Origin: Oricola thermophila
Lineage (GTDB): Bacteria; Pseudomonadota; Alphaproteobacteria; Rhizobiales; Rhizobiaceae
Length of the DNA stretch: 64,000 nt
NCBI RefSeq assembly: GCF_013358405.1
Contig: NZ_CP054836.1
Coordinates: 1,674,001-1,738,000 of the forward strand
Direction: 5' to 3'
Numbering within the stretch: the first letter of the stretch is position 1; each line of letters begins with the position of its first letter. This document shows positions 54,010-62,627 of the stretch, piece after piece. Position numbers and translations under genes: made by a program. The notes under the pieces are model-generated. The model was not told the DNA's origin, made no database searches, and worked only from the letters and a program-made list of their open reading frames with translations.

Positions 54010-54957
54010 CTACGCAGTGAAATACCAGAGCAATACGCTGACGGTCGCGAAAGAGGCGACCGTCGTCGCAAGCAGCGCAACGGCGCCAAATCCTTCCTCG
54101 CCGTAGTTCTGGGCCAGGATCGGATAGATGCCGAAAATCGGCATCGCCGCCGACAGGACGAGCGCCTCCCGGTACGGCGTCTCGAGCGGAGCGAAGCCGA
54201 GCACCGGCAATGCCGAGAGCGCGAGGAGCATGATCGCCGGATGGACCAGCAGCTTGCCGAGGACGACAGGCACGATGCGCCCGGCAAGGCCCCTCACCGG
54301 CAGGCCGACCAGCATGCCGCCGATCGTGAAAAGCGACAGGGCGGCGCTGGACTGCGCGAAGATATCCACCGTCTTCTCGACCGGACCCGGCAGGCGCAGC
54401 CCGCCAAGCGACACCAGGAGCCCCGCGACAAGGCCTATGACGAGCGGATTGCGCACCAGCCGGACGAGCGCGCCGGCCATCACCTGCAGCGGATGCCCCT
54501 CTTCTCCCTTCGCACGCTCGGCCAGCACGAGCAGCAGCGGCACGACGAACACGTTCTCGACGAACATGTTGAGCGCCAGGACGGTGCCCGCAATCGGGGG
54601 GAAGGTCAGCAACATGATCGGGAAGCCGACGAAACCGCTGTTCGGACAGGACATGCCCATCGCGGAGATCGCGGCCGTCATGCGTTCATGGCCCAGAAGC
54701 TTCCGCACGGCGAGATAGCCGACCAGAACCATGACAATCGTGCCGCCCAGATAGGCGGCGATATAGGCGGGGTTGGCGATCTCGGCCACCGGCTTCTGCG
54801 CCAGCGCCCGGAACAGCAGCATCGGCAGCGCCAGATTGAGGACGTAGCGACCGAGGGAACGCATGTCGGCGGCGGCAAACGGTCCGAAGCGCGTGGCGAT
54901 ATACCCGATCGCGATAGTGATGTAGATCGGACCGGTTACGGAGAAGACATCAAGCAA
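54010..54957 (-). CDS. AEC family transporter
   Basis: A 315-residue membrane protein with ten predicted helices in two five-helix halves. The N-terminal FSVTGPIYITIAIGYIATRFG and LNLALPMLLFRALA segments, then CPNSGFVGFPIMLL, match the auxin efflux carrier-like family. Such proteins move organic anions (malate, malonate or others) in bacteria; substrate unknown. It stands alone on the minus strand, divergent from the YqaA-like gene. Confidence 0.88.
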   Translation of the reverse strand: MLDVFSVTGPIYITIAIGYIATRFGPFAAADMRSLGRYVLNLALPMLLFRALAQKPVAEIANPAYIAAYLGGTIVMVLVGYLAVRKLLGHERMTAAISAMGMSCPNSGFVGFPIMLLTFPPIAGTVLALNMFVENVFVVPLLLVLAERAKGEEGHPLQVMAGALVRLVRNPLVIGLVAGLLVSLGGLRLPGPVEKTVDIFAQSSAALSLFTIGGMLVGLPVRGLAGRIVPVVLGKLLVHPAIMLLALSALPVLGFAPLETPYREALVLSAAMPIFGIYPILAQNYGEEGFGAVALLATTVASFATVSVLLWYFTA

Positions 54958-55066
54958 TTGCGGTCACACGGGAAAGGGACGAGTTTTTGCGACGTGTGTA
55001 CATGGCATCCGGCAGCGGTTCCAGAGCGAAATTCGCGTTGACGCATCGTCAATCCGGCGGTCCGCG

Positions 55067-55504
55067 ATGACCGCATTCGGCATCCATGCCGGCCTGTTCG
55101 CGCTGGCATTCCTGGCCGGTTCAGTCCTGCCCGCGCAGTCGGAGCTCGGGCTGGCAGCCCTGCTTGCCGCTGGCGATCATGCGGCCTGGACGCTGCTTGC
55201 GACGGCCAGTCTCGGGAACACGCTTGGCGCGGTCGTCAACTGGGTCCTCGGCCGCGGTATAGACCGGCTGCACGACCGGAAATGGTTCCCGGCGAGCGAG
55301 GCGCAGCTGGAGCGCGCCGCACGATGGTATTCCCGCTGGGGCCGATGGAGCCTGCTGCTGAGCTGGATGCCCGTCGGCGGCGACGCCCTGACCGTCGTCG
55401 CCGGCGTACTGCGCGAGCCCCTGCCCTCCTTCCTGGCCCTGGTGGCGATTGCCAAGACGGCGCGCTACCTCGTCGTGGCGGCATTCGTCCTGAGCTGGTT
55501 CTGA
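55067..55504 (+). CDS. YqaA/DedA-type membrane protein
   Basis: A 145-residue protein with four membrane helices. The GNTLGAVVNWVLGRG motif after helix two, RWGRWSLLLSWMPVGGDALTVVAG, and the C-terminal KTARYLVVAAFVLSW match the YqaA branch of the SNARE-associated/DedA family. Function is unclear, perhaps in membrane lipid or charge homeostasis. Divergent from the AEC gene, convergent with the aldehyde dehydrogenase. Confidence 0.85.
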   Translation: MTAFGIHAGLFALAFLAGSVLPAQSELGLAALLAAGDHAAWTLLATASLGNTLGAVVNWVLGRGIDRLHDRKWFPASEAQLERAARWYSRWGRWSLLLSWMPVGGDALTVVAGVLREPLPSFLALVAIAKTARYLVVAAFVLSWF

Positions 55505-55529
55505 ACGCGGCCCGTTCCTCCCGCTCCGG

Positions 55530-56945
55530 TCAGAGAATGCGCGGCATCAGCCGCTTCAGGAGCGCAAGGGAGTTGCCATATGGCGGATATTTCAGGGCCG
55601 GATCGGGCCATGTCGACCGCCTGACGACGGCGCGATGGTGGGAAAAGGTATCGAAGCCGGCCTTGCCGTGATAGGCGCCCATGCCACTGTCACCGACGCC
55701 GCCGAAAGGCAGGTCCAGGTTGAGAAGCTGGGCGAAAATGTCGTTGATCGCCGCCCCGCCGGAGGACACGGTTTCCAGTACCCTGTCCGCCAGATTCCCG
55801 TCTCGCGTGAAGACATAAAGGGCGAGCGGTTTCGGGCGGCGCTGCAATGCCGCGAGTTCAGCATCGAGATCGTCCCAGGCAAGGACCGGCAGGATCGGGC
55901 CGAAAATCTCGTCGGCCATGACAGGATCATCCCATGTCACACCGGTGACGACCGTCGGCGCAATGTAGCGGCGATCACGGTCGGCCTCGCCGCCCGCAAC
56001 GATTTCGCCGCGTCCGAGAAATCCTGCCAGCCGGTCGAAATGATGCTCGTTGACGATACGGGCATAGTCGGGGCTGGCAGCCGGGTCGCTGCCGTAGAAG
56101 CCGGTGATCGCAGCCTTCAACGCATCGAGAAACCGCTGTTCGATCGCCCTTTCGACAAGGATGAAATCGGGGGCGATGCAGGTCTGCCCCGCGTTGAAGT
56201 ACTTGCCCCAGGCGATCCGCTTCGCCGCCGTCCCGATATCCGCGTCGGCGGCGACGATGCACGGGTTCTTGCCCCCCAGCTCCAGCGTGACGGGCGTCAG
56301 GTTTTCGGCTGCCGCCGTCATGACGATCCTGCCGATGCCCGTGCCTCCGGTGAAGAAGATGTAGTCGAAGTCCTGACCGAGCAGTGTCCGTGTCGGCCCG
56401 ACACCGCCCTCCACCACGGTCATGACCTCGTTGCCGAAGGATTCCGCGATCATCCGGGCGATCAGGGCGGATGTCGCCGGCGCGTGCTCGGAAGGCTTGA
56501 TGACAACGCAGTTCCCGGCAGCAAGTGCAGCGACAGCGGGCGCAAGCACGAGTTGCAAGGGATAGTTCCACGGGCCGATGACGAGCACGGAGCCATACGG
56601 CTCCGGAACGATGCGGCTCGATCCGGGAAACAGGAGCCAGGGCGTGCGGACGCGCTTCGGCCTTGCCCAGCGGCCCAGCCTTTTCAGTGCCGTGTCGATC
56701 TCCACGAGCACCACGCCGATCTCGCTTGTATAGGCCTCCGCCGCCGGGCGGCCGAGATCGAGACGCAAAGCCTCCAGGATGTCAGCCTCCCGCTGCACGA
56801 GGAGATCGCGCAGGGTGCGGAGCTGGCGCCTGCGGAATTCAAGGTCGCGGGTCGCCCCGGTCCGGAAAAATCGCCGCTGCATTTCGGCCACCCCTTCCGG
56901 GGCGACAGGTCCACGACCGGTTGTCAGTTCGCCGTTGCCGTTCAT
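55530..56945 (-). CDS. Aldehyde dehydrogenase (coniferyl-aldehyde-type, class 3)
   Basis: A 471-residue NAD(P)-dependent enzyme oxidising aldehydes to acids. The catalytic Cys is in FNAGQTCIAPDF, preceded by ELGGKNPCIV with the active-site Glu and the cofactor motif FTGGTGIGR. The compact N-terminus and WPDPALKYPPYG near the C-terminus fit the class 3/coniferyl aldehyde group. Substrate unknown. AGGGACA precedes the ATG at 56945; the frame extends to 57212, but that would overlap the arsR promoter. Divergent from arsR. Confidence 0.9.
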   Translation of the reverse strand: MNGNGELTTGRGPVAPEGVAEMQRRFFRTGATRDLEFRRRQLRTLRDLLVQREADILEALRLDLGRPAAEAYTSEIGVVLVEIDTALKRLGRWARPKRVRTPWLLFPGSSRIVPEPYGSVLVIGPWNYPLQLVLAPAVAALAAGNCVVIKPSEHAPATSALIARMIAESFGNEVMTVVEGGVGPTRTLLGQDFDYIFFTGGTGIGRIVMTAAAENLTPVTLELGGKNPCIVAADADIGTAAKRIAWGKYFNAGQTCIAPDFILVERAIEQRFLDALKAAITGFYGSDPAASPDYARIVNEHHFDRLAGFLGRGEIVAGGEADRDRRYIAPTVVTGVTWDDPVMADEIFGPILPVLAWDDLDAELAALQRRPKPLALYVFTRDGNLADRVLETVSSGGAAINDIFAQLLNLDLPFGGVGDSGMGAYHGKAGFDTFSHHRAVVRRSTWPDPALKYPPYGNSLALLKRLMPRIL

Positions 56946-57022
56946 AGGTTGTCCCTTGCGAAAGATGTCGGTTCGCCAACCGGACAATAGCGCAGTATTG
57001 CGATCGAGGCGCGGATTGCATG

Positions 57023-57056
57023 TTGACAAACGCGCATACATCAATATTTCTTGAAT
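57023..57056 (+). promoter_or_regulatory. Promoter and operator of arsR
   Basis: TTGACA (57023-57028) and TATTTC (57045-57050) are 16 nt apart. The expected transcription start falls at about 57057-57058, the A of the arsR ATG, suggesting a leaderless mRNA. TCAA (57041-57044) and TTGA (57051-57054) form a small inverted repeat spanning the -10, a typical operator position. Confidence 0.6.
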
Positions 57057-57057
57057 T

Positions 57058-57390
57058 ATGGATAAATCACAGGCTATCGACGCGCTACATGCGCTTGCAC
57101 AGGAAACGCGGCTCGACGTGTTCAGGCTGCTCGTCAGGCAGGGAGAAGCCGGCATGGCCGCGGGCGAAATCTCCGAGTTCCTGGGCGTGAAGCAGAACAC
57201 CATGTCCGCCAATCTCGCCGTCCTGTCGCGCGCGGGGCTCGTACGCAGCGAGCGCGAAGGCCGGGTGATCCGCTATTTCGCGGATTTCGAGGGAATGCGG
57301 AACCTGCTGGCCTTCCTGATGGAGGACTGCTGCGGCGGGAACCCCGACCTCTGCAAACCCGTTCTCGATGAAATCGCATGCGCGTGTTGA
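57058..57390 (+). CDS. arsR: ArsR family arsenic-responsive repressor
   Basis: A 110-residue winged-helix protein with LHALAQETRLDVFRLL and the recognition helix VKQNTMSANLAVLSRAGLV. Cys91, Cys92, Cys99, Cys108 and Cys110 cluster in the C-terminal tail, matching the arsenite-sensing type with C-terminal thiols rather than the classical ELCVCDL helix. No ribosome site is visible before the ATG, consistent with a leaderless transcript. It starts the arsR-arsC-arsH cluster and probably represses it. Confidence 0.92.
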   Translation: MDKSQAIDALHALAQETRLDVFRLLVRQGEAGMAAGEISEFLGVKQNTMSANLAVLSRAGLVRSEREGRVIRYFADFEGMRNLLAFLMEDCCGGNPDLCKPVLDEIACAC

Positions 57391-57402
57391 AGGAATTTCC
57401 CG

Positions 57403-57573
57403 ATGGCCGGTGACAGCTACAACGTCCTGTTTCCTTGCACCGGCAATTCGACGCGCCCGATCCTGCGTGAAGCCATTCTCAACCGCATTTCCATTTTCAC
57501 CTGCCGGCCCATTTCCTCCATCGAAAGCCTGGCGCCGCGAAAGCGGCTGGACGACATCGGGCAAACCAACTGA
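57403..57573 (+). pseudogene. Truncated, frameshifted arsC relic
   Basis: A 56-codon frame (57403-57573) begins MAGDSYNVLFPCTGNSTRPILREAILNR by the LMW-phosphatase-type arsenate reductase pattern (CTGNS active-site loop, AILNR). After that the frame no longer resembles ArsC, while the next frame over reads FSPAGPFP, recalling the family's YSAGSFP. A frameshift plus loss of the 3' two-thirds explains this. The active-site Arg has become Pro-shifted (STRP). It sits 27 nt before an intact arsC. Confidence 0.65.
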
Positions 57574-57599
57574 ACCAGGCGGGTACTTGGCACCATATC

Positions 57600-58121
57600 A
57601 TGAAAAACATCCTTGTCCTCTGCACCGCAAATTCGGCCCGTTCGATCCTCGGCGAGGCAATCCTGAACAAGCTCGGCGGAGGGCGGATCACCGCCCATTC
57701 GGCCGGTTCCGCGCCCCGGGGCACGCCCAATCCCGACGGCATCGCACTGTTGCAGGAATACGGACATGACACGTCGGCGCTTCGCTCGAAGTCATGGGAC
57801 GAGTTCGCCGGCGCGGACGCGCCGAAAATGGATATCGTCATAACCGTTTGCGACAACGCGGCCGGAGAATCCTGCCCGATCTGGCCGGGCGCCCCGGTGC
57901 GGGCACATTGGGGCATTCCCGATCCGGCCGGCAGGGGCGAGACGGTGGAGGAACGCCGCGCCGCCTTTGCCGAGACCTACCGCCTGCTGGAAGCGCGCAT
58001 CCGCGCGCTCATGGACCTGCCATTCGAAGACATGGCACCAGATGAGCTGAAGATGGAACTCGACCGGATCGGCGCAATGGACGGAGCAACCGAACTGGCC
58101 GCCGCCCGGGCAGCGAAGTAG
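57600..58121 (+). CDS. arsC: Arsenate reductase ArsC (LMW-PTP type, thioredoxin-coupled)
   Basis: A 173-residue enzyme reducing arsenate to arsenite. The CX5R active site is Cys8-Arg14 in LCTANSARS. Cys84 and Cys92 (VCDNAAGESC) provide the redox relay of the thioredoxin-coupled family, and WGIPDPA carries the general acid. The C-terminal 35 residues extend past the usual end. It lies between the arsC relic and arsH. No arsenite pump gene (acr3 or arsB) is in this cluster. Confidence 0.93.
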   Translation: MKNILVLCTANSARSILGEAILNKLGGGRITAHSAGSAPRGTPNPDGIALLQEYGHDTSALRSKSWDEFAGADAPKMDIVITVCDNAAGESCPIWPGAPVRAHWGIPDPAGRGETVEERRAAFAETYRLLEARIRALMDLPFEDMAPDELKMELDRIGAMDGATELAAARAAK

Positions 58122-58139
58122 ACGAAACAGAAGACCCCC

Positions 58140-58868
58140 ATGGACTGGAAAGACGACAAGAGCCTGCCCAACGTGGCGGGCGACCTGCTGCACGACATCG
58201 ACCACGCGCAGCTGTTCGACGTCGCGCCCTCGACGCACCAGCCGCGCGTCCTGATGCTCTACGGCTCGTTGCGGGAGCGGTCCTACAGCCGCTTCCTCAC
58301 CTACGAGGCGGCGCGCCTTCTCGACCGCTTCGGTGCCGAGGTGCGCATCTTCCATGCCGACGGGCTTCCCCTGCCCGACGACCGCTCCGCCGACCATCCC
58401 AAGGTGCAGGAACTGCGCGAACTGTCTCTGTGGTCGGAAGCGCAGGTGTGGTGCACGCCCGAACGCCATGGCGCGATGACGGCCGTCATGAAGGCGCAGA
58501 TCGACTGGCTGCCGCTGTCGCCGATCGGCGGCATACGCCCGACCCAGGGCCGCACGCTGGCGCTGATGCAGGTCTGCGGCGGCTCGCAGAGCTTCAACGC
58601 CGTCAACCAGATGCGCGTTCTCGGGCGCTGGATGCGGATGATCACAATTCCCAACCAGTCCTCCGTCGCCAAGGCGTGGCTGGAATTCGACGACAACGGG
58701 CGCATGAAGCCGTCGGCCTACTACAACCGGGTCGTGGACGTGATGGAGGAACTGGTGAAGTTCACCCTGCTGACGCGCGACCGTTCCGCCTATCTGACCG
58801 ACCGGTACTCGGAACGGGTCGAGAGCGCAGAGGAAGTCCACAAGCGCGTCAGCCTGCGAAAAATCTGA
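58140..58868 (+). CDS. arsH: Arsenical resistance protein ArsH
   Basis: A 242-residue NADPH-dependent FMN reductase that oxidises trivalent organoarsenicals in characterised members. The flavodoxin-like phosphate loop is [10 protein letters not shown] (42-51), followed by the family signatures [20 protein letters not shown] and [17 protein letters not shown]. It starts 18 nt after arsC and is the last gene of the ars cluster. Confidence 0.95.
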   Translation: MDWKDDKSLPNVAGDLLHDIDHAQLFDVAPSTHQPRVLMLYGSLRERSYSRFLTYEAARLLDRFGAEVRIFHADGLPLPDDRSADHPKVQELRELSLWSEAQVWCTPERHGAMTAVMKAQIDWLPLSPIGGIRPTQGRTLALMQVCGGSQSFNAVNQMRVLGRWMRMITIPNQSSVAKAWLEFDDNGRMKPSAYYNRVVDVMEELVKFTLLTRDRSAYLTDRYSERVESAEEVHKRVSLRKI

Positions 58869-58907
58869 CCGTGTCGGCACGGCGGCAAAATTCGCCGCAA
58901 GGGCGAT

Positions 58908-58935
58908 TGTGCGCCGCCCCGCATTTCTCTAGGAT
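58908..58935 (+). promoter_or_regulatory. Promoter of the riboswitch-controlled gene
   Basis: TTGTGC (58908-58913) and TAGGAT (58930-58935) are spaced by 16 nt, immediately before the riboswitch. The -10 match is modest. Confidence 0.4.
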
Positions 58936-59134
58936 TTGACTCGCGGGTTCCAGGACGGCCAAGCCGTCCGGATTAAAAGGGAACACGGTAGGGACGACCC
59001 AAGGAGGGGCCTGATCCGTGACTGCCCTCGCAACTGTGAGCGCGAGCCGCGTCCACTATGCCACTGGGGAGACCTGGGAAGGCGGACGACGGTGTTGAAG
59101 CGCGAGTCAGGAGACCTGCCCGCTTGACGTCAAA
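58935..59134 (+). promoter_or_regulatory. Cobalamin riboswitch
   Basis: The 200-nt leader has the expected order of conserved blocks: GGGAACACGGT near 58980, GACTGCCCTCGCAACTGTGA near 59020-59039, GCCACTGGGG, GGGAAGGC, and the B12 box AGTCAGGAGACCTGCC at 59105-59120. TTTGAC (58935-58940) and GTCAAA (59129-59134) close the outer stem. A 7-bp hairpin (59139-59156, CGGTGCC/GGCACCG, loop GAAC) follows before the ribosome site and could be the expression platform. Adenosylcobalamin or another cobalamin should turn the downstream gene off. Confidence 0.93.
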
Positions 59135-59192
59135 CCGGCGGTGCCGAACGGCACCGTCTCCAGATGCACGATGGGTGCAGAAAGGAAAGACC

Positions 59193-59876
59193 ATGCATAT
59201 CGAACCCGGCGTCGTCGACGGCGCCAAGATCGTCCTCAGCTACGCGACCGCAGCCGCTTCCTTCGGGCTTGCAGGCAAGATGGCACTCGACACCATCCGC
59301 AATGACGGTGGCATCGTTTCGCTTGCCGCGCGCAGCGTCGCGACGACCGCGCTCGTCTTCGGCTTCTTCGAGATCCTGCCGCATTATCCGGTCGGCGTCT
59401 CGGAGGTGCATTTCATCCTCGGCTCGACGCTGTTCCTGATCTTCGGAGCGGGCCCCGCCGCGCTGGGTCTTGCGCTCGGCCTGCTGGCGCAGGGGCTGTT
59501 CTTCGCCCCGTTCGATCTGCCGCAATACGGAATCAACGTCACGACGCTGCTGGTACCGCTCTACGCGATGAGCCTGCTGGCGAAACGGATCATCCCCGCG
59601 AAGACGGCCTACAAGGACGTGAAATACACGCAGGCACTGGCGCTCTCGACGTCCTACCAGACGGGAATCGTCGCCTGGGTCGCGTTCTGGGCGTTCTACG
59701 GCCACGGCTTCGCCGCGGAAAACCTGGCGCAGGTCGCCTCCTTCGGCGCCGCCTACATGAGCGTCATCATTCTCGAGCCGATCGTCGATCTCGCGGTTCT
59801 GACAATCCCCAAGAATGCCGACCGCCTCACCGACAACCTGATATTCCAGAACAGGCTGCACCGCGCCGCCGCCTGA
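59193..59876 (+). CDS. CbiM-like energy-coupling factor permease component, stand-alone
   Basis: A 227-residue membrane protein with about seven hydrophobic segments. The N-terminus MHIEPGVVDGAK has His2, a metal ligand in CbiM/NikM S-components; HYPVGVSEVHFILGS is another conserved His-containing loop. Its B12 riboswitch points to cobalt uptake for cobalamin. No CbiN, CbiQ or CbiO genes are nearby, so it acts alone or borrows partners. AAAGGAAAG precedes the ATG at 59193. It ends at a strong terminator. Confidence 0.83.
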   Translation: MHIEPGVVDGAKIVLSYATAAASFGLAGKMALDTIRNDGGIVSLAARSVATTALVFGFFEILPHYPVGVSEVHFILGSTLFLIFGAGPAALGLALGLLAQGLFFAPFDLPQYGINVTTLLVPLYAMSLLAKRIIPAKTAYKDVKYTQALALSTSYQTGIVAWVAFWAFYGHGFAAENLAQVASFGAAYMSVIILEPIVDLAVLTIPKNADRLTDNLIFQNRLHRAAA

Positions 59877-59904
59877 CCGGGCGAACGGAAGACAAGATCA
59901 TTTG

Positions 59905-59934
59905 CGCCCGCCGGTCTTGCCGGCGGGCGTTTTT
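59905..59934 (+). terminator. Intrinsic terminator after the CbiM-like gene
   Basis: A perfect 10-bp stem, CGCCCGCCGG (59905-59914) with CCGGCGGGCG (59920-59929), has a 5-nt loop and is followed by TTTTT. The T run reaches the stop codon of the convergent DUF2339 gene. Confidence 0.88.
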
Positions 59935-62627
59935 CATTGCGGTTCCGCGTTGCCGGTGCGAACCAGAATGCGCTGGTAGAACCGGCCGATCGCCAGCAGC
60001 GAGATACCGAGCCCCATGAAGGAGAATGCACGCAACGCGCCGGCCAGCGCGGTCATGTCGAGGAGAAACACCTTGCAGACGGTGAGCGCGATCACGACCG
60101 CGGATGCTACACGCAGGGGCAGCGACCTCAGGCCAAGCCCGGCGGCAAGGACGACGGCGCCCAGAACCAGCCACACGGCCGAGTAGGTCCAGAACTCCAT
60201 GTCGGACGTACTCCTGAAGAGGCCGATGCGCTCGCCCTGGAAGGCATGGCGCGTCATCAGGGTGAAGTAGGCGAAGGCCAGCAGCCCGGCAAGAAGCGCA
60301 TAGGAAAGCGTGTACCATCTCGGTCGCACAGGCCGCGCCAGCAGCGCGACCACGGCGGCAAGCACTGCCGTCACAAGGTAGGCCGGCAGAAGCATGTTGA
60401 GCACCGCTCCCTCGCCGACGCTGTCGCCCGTCAGCAAGGGGTTGAACACGAGCAGCAGGCCGAGCGCGGACATCGCGGCACCGAAACCGCCGGCAACCAG
60501 CGACGCCAGGTCGAAGACCCTCGCCCGGGTGAAGCGCGCAACGCGCTGCAGCCCGATGGAAAAGCCCAGGGCGGCAATCGTCTGCACCGCCATGTCGGCC
60601 AGCCGGAAGTGCCCGCCGATGATGTCGCCGCCATTGATCCAGTGACGCAGTTCCAGCCCGACGAAGAAGGCCAGAAGCGCCAGGCCGATCGCGGTGACGA
60701 TGGAGCCGGTTCGCGCCGCGCCGGCACGACGCAGTATCTCGCCGCCGAGCAGCACCGCCGCGGCGGGCAAGCCGACGATGACGACCAGCCGGTTGAGGAA
60801 CGGCGTCGTGCCTATCGCCTCGCCGGGGAACGGAGCACTCGCCCACAGCCCGAGCGCGGCGAGCAGGCTTGCCGCAATGGCAAGATACGGCAAGGCCGCC
60901 AGCGGCCGCGCGCGATAAACCCACGCAATGCCCGCGGCGGTCAGTGCAAAGCCGAAAGGCATCCAGGTGGCGGACAGGGAGACTCCCAGGCCGAACGAAA
61001 GCAAGGCGATCGCGGCGACCGCGAATGCGGCCGGCGCGGGCGCCGACCAGTCGCCCGGCCTCGCCCGCGTGAACAGTTCGGCCAGCAGCACGAGCAACAG
61101 CGCGATGGCTATCGAGGCCGTGCCGAACAGCAGGTCGGTCTCGAAGGGCGAAATGCGCAGATAGGCGATGACCGGGGTGAATACCGCGATCACGGACCCT
61201 GCGACGGCCAGGTTTCCGGCCATGCGCGGCGCCGTTGCCGCGGCACGGCGCGCGGCACCCATGGCGAGTGCAGCAACCGGCACCGCGAGGAAGGCGATCG
61301 CGCCGACATAGGCGCCGATATCGGCGGGCATGAACGCATCGCCGCCCTCGCCGTCGAGGATCAACCCCGGATAATGAACCAGCGGCAGGTCGATTGCGGC
61401 GGCTCCGGCGAGCACGACGAGGGACGCCGCGCCCGAGGCGACGGACAGTGCCGGCCAGATACCGGCAGCAACCACGATGATCGCGCCGACCGCCAGGCCG
61501 GCGGGCAATGCCGGGAAACCGGCATTCACGAGGCAATGCTCCGCATAGACGAGCGCGATCAGCACGAAGGAAACCACGCCCGGCCGGTCCCAGGGCCTGT
61601 CCTGCAGCGGAACGGGCCGCTCGGACTTTTCCCAGCCGAATGTCGCCGCGAATAACGCGGCGAGGCACGCCAGCAGGATCGCGCCCGCCCACGGCACCGC
61701 CGGATCATCCACCGCGGCAATGAGGAAAGCCCAGAGACAGCCGCCGACAACACCGCCAACCGCCAACCACAACCAGTCGCGTATGCGCGAAACCGCCATC
61801 ACCGATGCAGTCACGACGAGCGTGTGCAGCGCCAGCGCGACCGGGTTCGGATCGCCGGAGGAAACCAGGGACGGCGCGCCGTAAGCACCGAGCAGGCCTA
61901 TCGCGGCCAGTTTCGGCCCGTGTATCGAGGACAGGAGAAGGCTGGCAATGCCGATGACCGTCAGGCCAAGGAAGGCCACACCGGGACCGACGAAATGGTA
62001 GAGCGCATGGGCGGCATAGAGCGTGCCGAAGGCGCCGATCGCTCCTGCCCCGGTCAGGATGCCGGGAACGTCCGCCTTGTGAAACACCGGAAGATCGAGC
62101 TCGCGGTCGCGCCGACGCAGCCATTCGCCCGCGGCGAACAGGGCCGCCGAGAACAACGTGCCTGCCGCGATACGGGCACCGGGACCGAGCAGGCCCGCCT
62201 CTATCGAGTAACGGACGAGGAACAACGCGCCCAACGCGATGGCTATGCCGCCGAGGATGACGGACCAGCTGGCGCCAACGAGCTTCTCGAAATCGGCCGC
62301 GCTGCGGCGTTTCTGTTTCGCGGACGGCAATGGCGGCGGCGTTGCGGGCGTCGACTTCCGGTCGGATTCGCCCGACGCGCGCATTGCAACCGGCTCGGCA
62401 TCCGGCGTCGGCGTCCTGCCGGCGGATGCCCGGTCAGAAGCTTTCGGGCCGACCGGCGGCGGCGACGCAGCCGGCGGGCCGGACGGAGCCGGCCCCATGT
62501 CCACTCCCGCCCGCACGAGGGCCGCCCGCAACGCCTTCGTCTCGGCTTCCAGCTTGCCGATTCTGCGGGAAATGCCCGTCATGACGACCAGCACAACCAA
62601 GACGGCAATCACGACTACCGCTTCCAT
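59934..62627 (-). CDS. DUF2339 large multi-pass membrane protein
   Basis: An 897-residue protein with one N-terminal helix (MEAVVVIAVLVVLVVMTGI), a coiled-coil-like stretch (RRIGKLEAETKALRAAL), a Pro/Ser-rich cytoplasmic linker (about 45-120), then more than twenty further hydrophobic helices. The order matches DUF2339 proteins. Function is unknown; the many helices suggest a transporter or envelope-assembly protein. It stands alone on the minus strand. Confidence 0.82.
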   Translation of the reverse strand: MEAVVVIAVLVVLVVMTGISRRIGKLEAETKALRAALVRAGVDMGPAPSGPPAASPPPVGPKASDRASAGRTPTPDAEPVAMRASGESDRKSTPATPPPLPSAKQKRRSAADFEKLVGASWSVILGGIAIALGALFLVRYSIEAGLLGPGARIAAGTLFSAALFAAGEWLRRRDRELDLPVFHKADVPGILTGAGAIGAFGTLYAAHALYHFVGPGVAFLGLTVIGIASLLLSSIHGPKLAAIGLLGAYGAPSLVSSGDPNPVALALHTLVVTASVMAVSRIRDWLWLAVGGVVGGCLWAFLIAAVDDPAVPWAGAILLACLAALFAATFGWEKSERPVPLQDRPWDRPGVVSFVLIALVYAEHCLVNAGFPALPAGLAVGAIIVVAAGIWPALSVASGAASLVVLAGAAAIDLPLVHYPGLILDGEGGDAFMPADIGAYVGAIAFLAVPVAALAMGAARRAAATAPRMAGNLAVAGSVIAVFTPVIAYLRISPFETDLLFGTASIAIALLLVLLAELFTRARPGDWSAPAPAAFAVAAIALLSFGLGVSLSATWMPFGFALTAAGIAWVYRARPLAALPYLAIAASLLAALGLWASAPFPGEAIGTTPFLNRLVVIVGLPAAAVLLGGEILRRAGAARTGSIVTAIGLALLAFFVGLELRHWINGGDIIGGHFRLADMAVQTIAALGFSIGLQRVARFTRARVFDLASLVAGGFGAAMSALGLLLVFNPLLTGDSVGEGAVLNMLLPAYLVTAVLAAVVALLARPVRPRWYTLSYALLAGLLAFAYFTLMTRHAFQGERIGLFRSTSDMEFWTYSAVWLVLGAVVLAAGLGLRSLPLRVASAVVIALTVCKVFLLDMTALAGALRAFSFMGLGISLLAIGRFYQRILVRTGNAEPQ

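Noticed and set aside
59937..61655. A 572-codon plus-strand frame opposite the DUF2339 gene, very rich in Gln, Arg and Gly
   Set aside because: Composition is that of an antisense frame to a membrane protein; no ribosome site.
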